Shown piece by piece: positions 4,899 to 5,735 of a DNA stretch of 5,735 nt. The stretch covers positions 1 through 5,735 of the forward strand of contig JAUVBH010000122.1 of assembly GCA_030591285.1 (NCBI GenBank), written 5' to 3'. How positions within the stretch are numbered: position 1 is the stretch's first letter; every line of letters begins with the position of its first letter. The stretch comes from Thermoplasmatota archaeon (GTDB lineage: Archaea > Thermoplasmatota > Penumbrarchaeia > Penumbrarchaeales > Penumbrarchaeaceae). A program made the position numbers and the translations under genes. Below the pieces are notes generated by a model. The model worked only from the letters and a program-made list of their open reading frames with translations, searched no databases and had not been told where the DNA came from.

Positions 4899-5735
4899 AA
4901 TCCAAGTATCTTCTCTTTTAGGAAGCGCCAGGGTGGGAAACCCAATCTGGTTGACCAGGTGTTGAACTCGCGGGTCGATAGTCCCTCGTTCCTCATGATC
5001 CTTGATATTTGAAGTAATTCTGAAGTTATTAGCTGCTGGGATGCATTGAAACCCGGGGTCATGGCTGGACCAAAGGAGGTGAAAAGGATCGTTCTCTCCT
5101 CGATCCCTGTAATGATATGAGCCCATCTCATGAACTCGACCATGGACTGTTTTCCGGTATTGATCCGAATATCTGCAATTGCTGCCAACAGACCCATGAC
5201 ACGGTTCTTTGAGACAAGGAACTCCAGTTCAGTGATCAGTTCTTCCAGTGGATAGCTCTTCTCGATATGTTCAACAAGCCTCTTTTCATCCTTTAGGAGC
5301 TCTTCCTTCCTGTTGCTCATATCCTTCAACTGACCCAGGACGTCGACCTCACGATTATTTGCAAATCCCTCGAAGGTGGAATTCATCGACAAACCCATTA
5401 TCATGTCAGTGATCCTGACATCCTCAAATGGTCTTGTGTATGAGTTCAGGTAGTGAGCTCTATGACCAAGTTCCTCATGGACAAGGGTCAGGAATATCTC
5501 GGGATATGATTGGGGCTTACCATCAACTCTCTCTGTTGTGATATAGAGGTCATTTGTTGTATTCCCGGTGAGACCATCCATGATCATGTATCGTCCGGTT
5601 GAGACAAATGGTTTGAAATGATCGGGTGTCTCCTTGATCTCGATATCGATCTCGTGGGGGTAATCTATCGACCTTCTGATCGCCCAGAATGATAGTCGGT
5701 CTCGAAGTCCCTTCACCGTCGGAATGATATCCTCT
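4871..5735 (-). CDS. DUF885-like putative metallopeptidase, C-terminal part (N-terminus beyond window)
   Basis: A reading frame enters from the right edge (first visible residues EDIIPTVKGL) and runs 287 residues to TAA at 4873-4871; the true start is outside, so a GTG at 5716 should not be taken as the start. Residues 86-91 are HEELGH after a hydrophobic strand (EIFLTLV), with EGFA at 122-125. These resemble the HExx(P)GH and EGWA motifs of DUF885 proteins, putative zinc metallopeptidases of the gluzincin type. The C-terminal part (DIRINTGKQSMVEFMRWAHI near 188-207, a Pro-Gly with a following helix near 227-245, and a final helix near 265-277) follows the helical DUF885 pattern. A helical, charged segment at about 136-172 may be an insertion. 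The histidine spacing is not the standard HExxH, so zinc binding is inferred. M32/M3-like carboxypeptidases are an alternative. No signal sequence can be judged from this part. Confidence 0.7.
   Translation of the reverse strand, partial: EDIIPTVKGLRDRLSFWAIRRSIDYPHEIDIEIKETPDHFKPFVSTGRYMIMDGLTGNTTNDLYITTERVDGKPQSYPEIFLTLVHEELGHRAHYLNSYTRPFEDVRITDMIMGLSMNSTFEGFANNREVDVLGQLKDMSNRKEELLKDEKRLVEHIEKSYPLEELITELEFLVSKNRVMGLLAAIADIRINTGKQSMVEFMRWAHIITGIEERTILFTSFGPAMTPGFNASQQLITSELLQISRIMRNEGLSTREFNTWSTRLGFPPWRFLKEKILGFQDNNLFSK
4911..4919 (+). terminator. Possible T-rich transcription end after the cdc6-like gene
   Basis: TTCTCTTTT begins 13 nt after the stop codon at 4898. Archaeal polymerase can terminate at T-rich tracts without a hairpin, but this tract is short, broken by C and lies inside the convergent peptidase gene, so the call is weak. 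Confidence 0.2.

Noticed and set aside
5714..5716. GTG as the start of the peptidase gene
   Set aside because: The frame stays open to the window edge and the DUF885-like family is much longer at its N-terminus, so the gene begins outside the window.
1..5735. CRISPR arrays, tRNA genes, insertion sequences or toxin-antitoxin pairs
   Set aside because: No regularly spaced direct repeats, cloverleaf-like sequence, transposase motifs or small paired genes were seen on either strand.

Overview
The window looks archaeal. It carries a Cdc6/Orc1-type replication initiator, the small subunit of the archaeal-type phosphomevalonate dehydratase (DUF126), and a PKD-repeat surface protein rich in N-glycosylation sequons. 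Promoters have BRE/TATA form, ribosome-binding sites are of the GGAGGTG / GGTGATC type, and two genes appear to start at TTG. The mix suggests a euryarchaeal lineage, possibly a mesophilic or uncultured member of Thermoplasmatota. That placement is inference. Thermoplasma itself is known to use a different mevalonate branch without this dehydratase, so a close Thermoplasma relative is less likely.

Layout. Positions 1-1201 (minus) hold the N-terminal 400 residues of a secreted or membrane-anchored PKD/Ig-like repeat protein, with its own TATA box at about 1253-1260. A tight minus-strand cluster follows, transcribed from about 3090 down to 1291: an unrecognised protein with a disordered Pro/Gln-rich tail (3043-2075), the dehydratase small subunit (2067-1639) and a small SCP2-like sterol/lipid-carrier domain protein (1620-1291). 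Gaps are 7 and 18 nt. A 134-bp divergent promoter region (3044-3177) carries back-to-back TATA elements and a G/C-rich set of GGGGT inverted repeats. Rightward from it run a two-TM zinc-ribbon membrane protein (3178-3672) and the Cdc6/Orc1-like AAA+ protein (3672-4898), overlapping as TGATG. Last, on the minus strand, is the C-terminal part of a DUF885-like putative metallopeptidase (4871 to the window edge), whose end overlaps the cdc6-like gene tail-to-tail by 28 bp.

How the genes may work together. The dehydratase subunit acts in isoprenoid (membrane lipid) precursor synthesis, and its SCP2-like neighbour is a candidate lipid binder, so the minus cluster may have a lipid theme. The rightward pair couples a membrane zinc-ribbon protein to a replication-initiator-like ATPase. 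No mobile element, tRNA, rRNA or CRISPR array was seen, and no gene-free stretch exceeds 300 bases. I found no clear case for a wholly new system. The least explained parts are the 322-residue protein, the initiator with altered sensor-1 coupled to a membrane zinc ribbon, and the structured divergent intergenic region.
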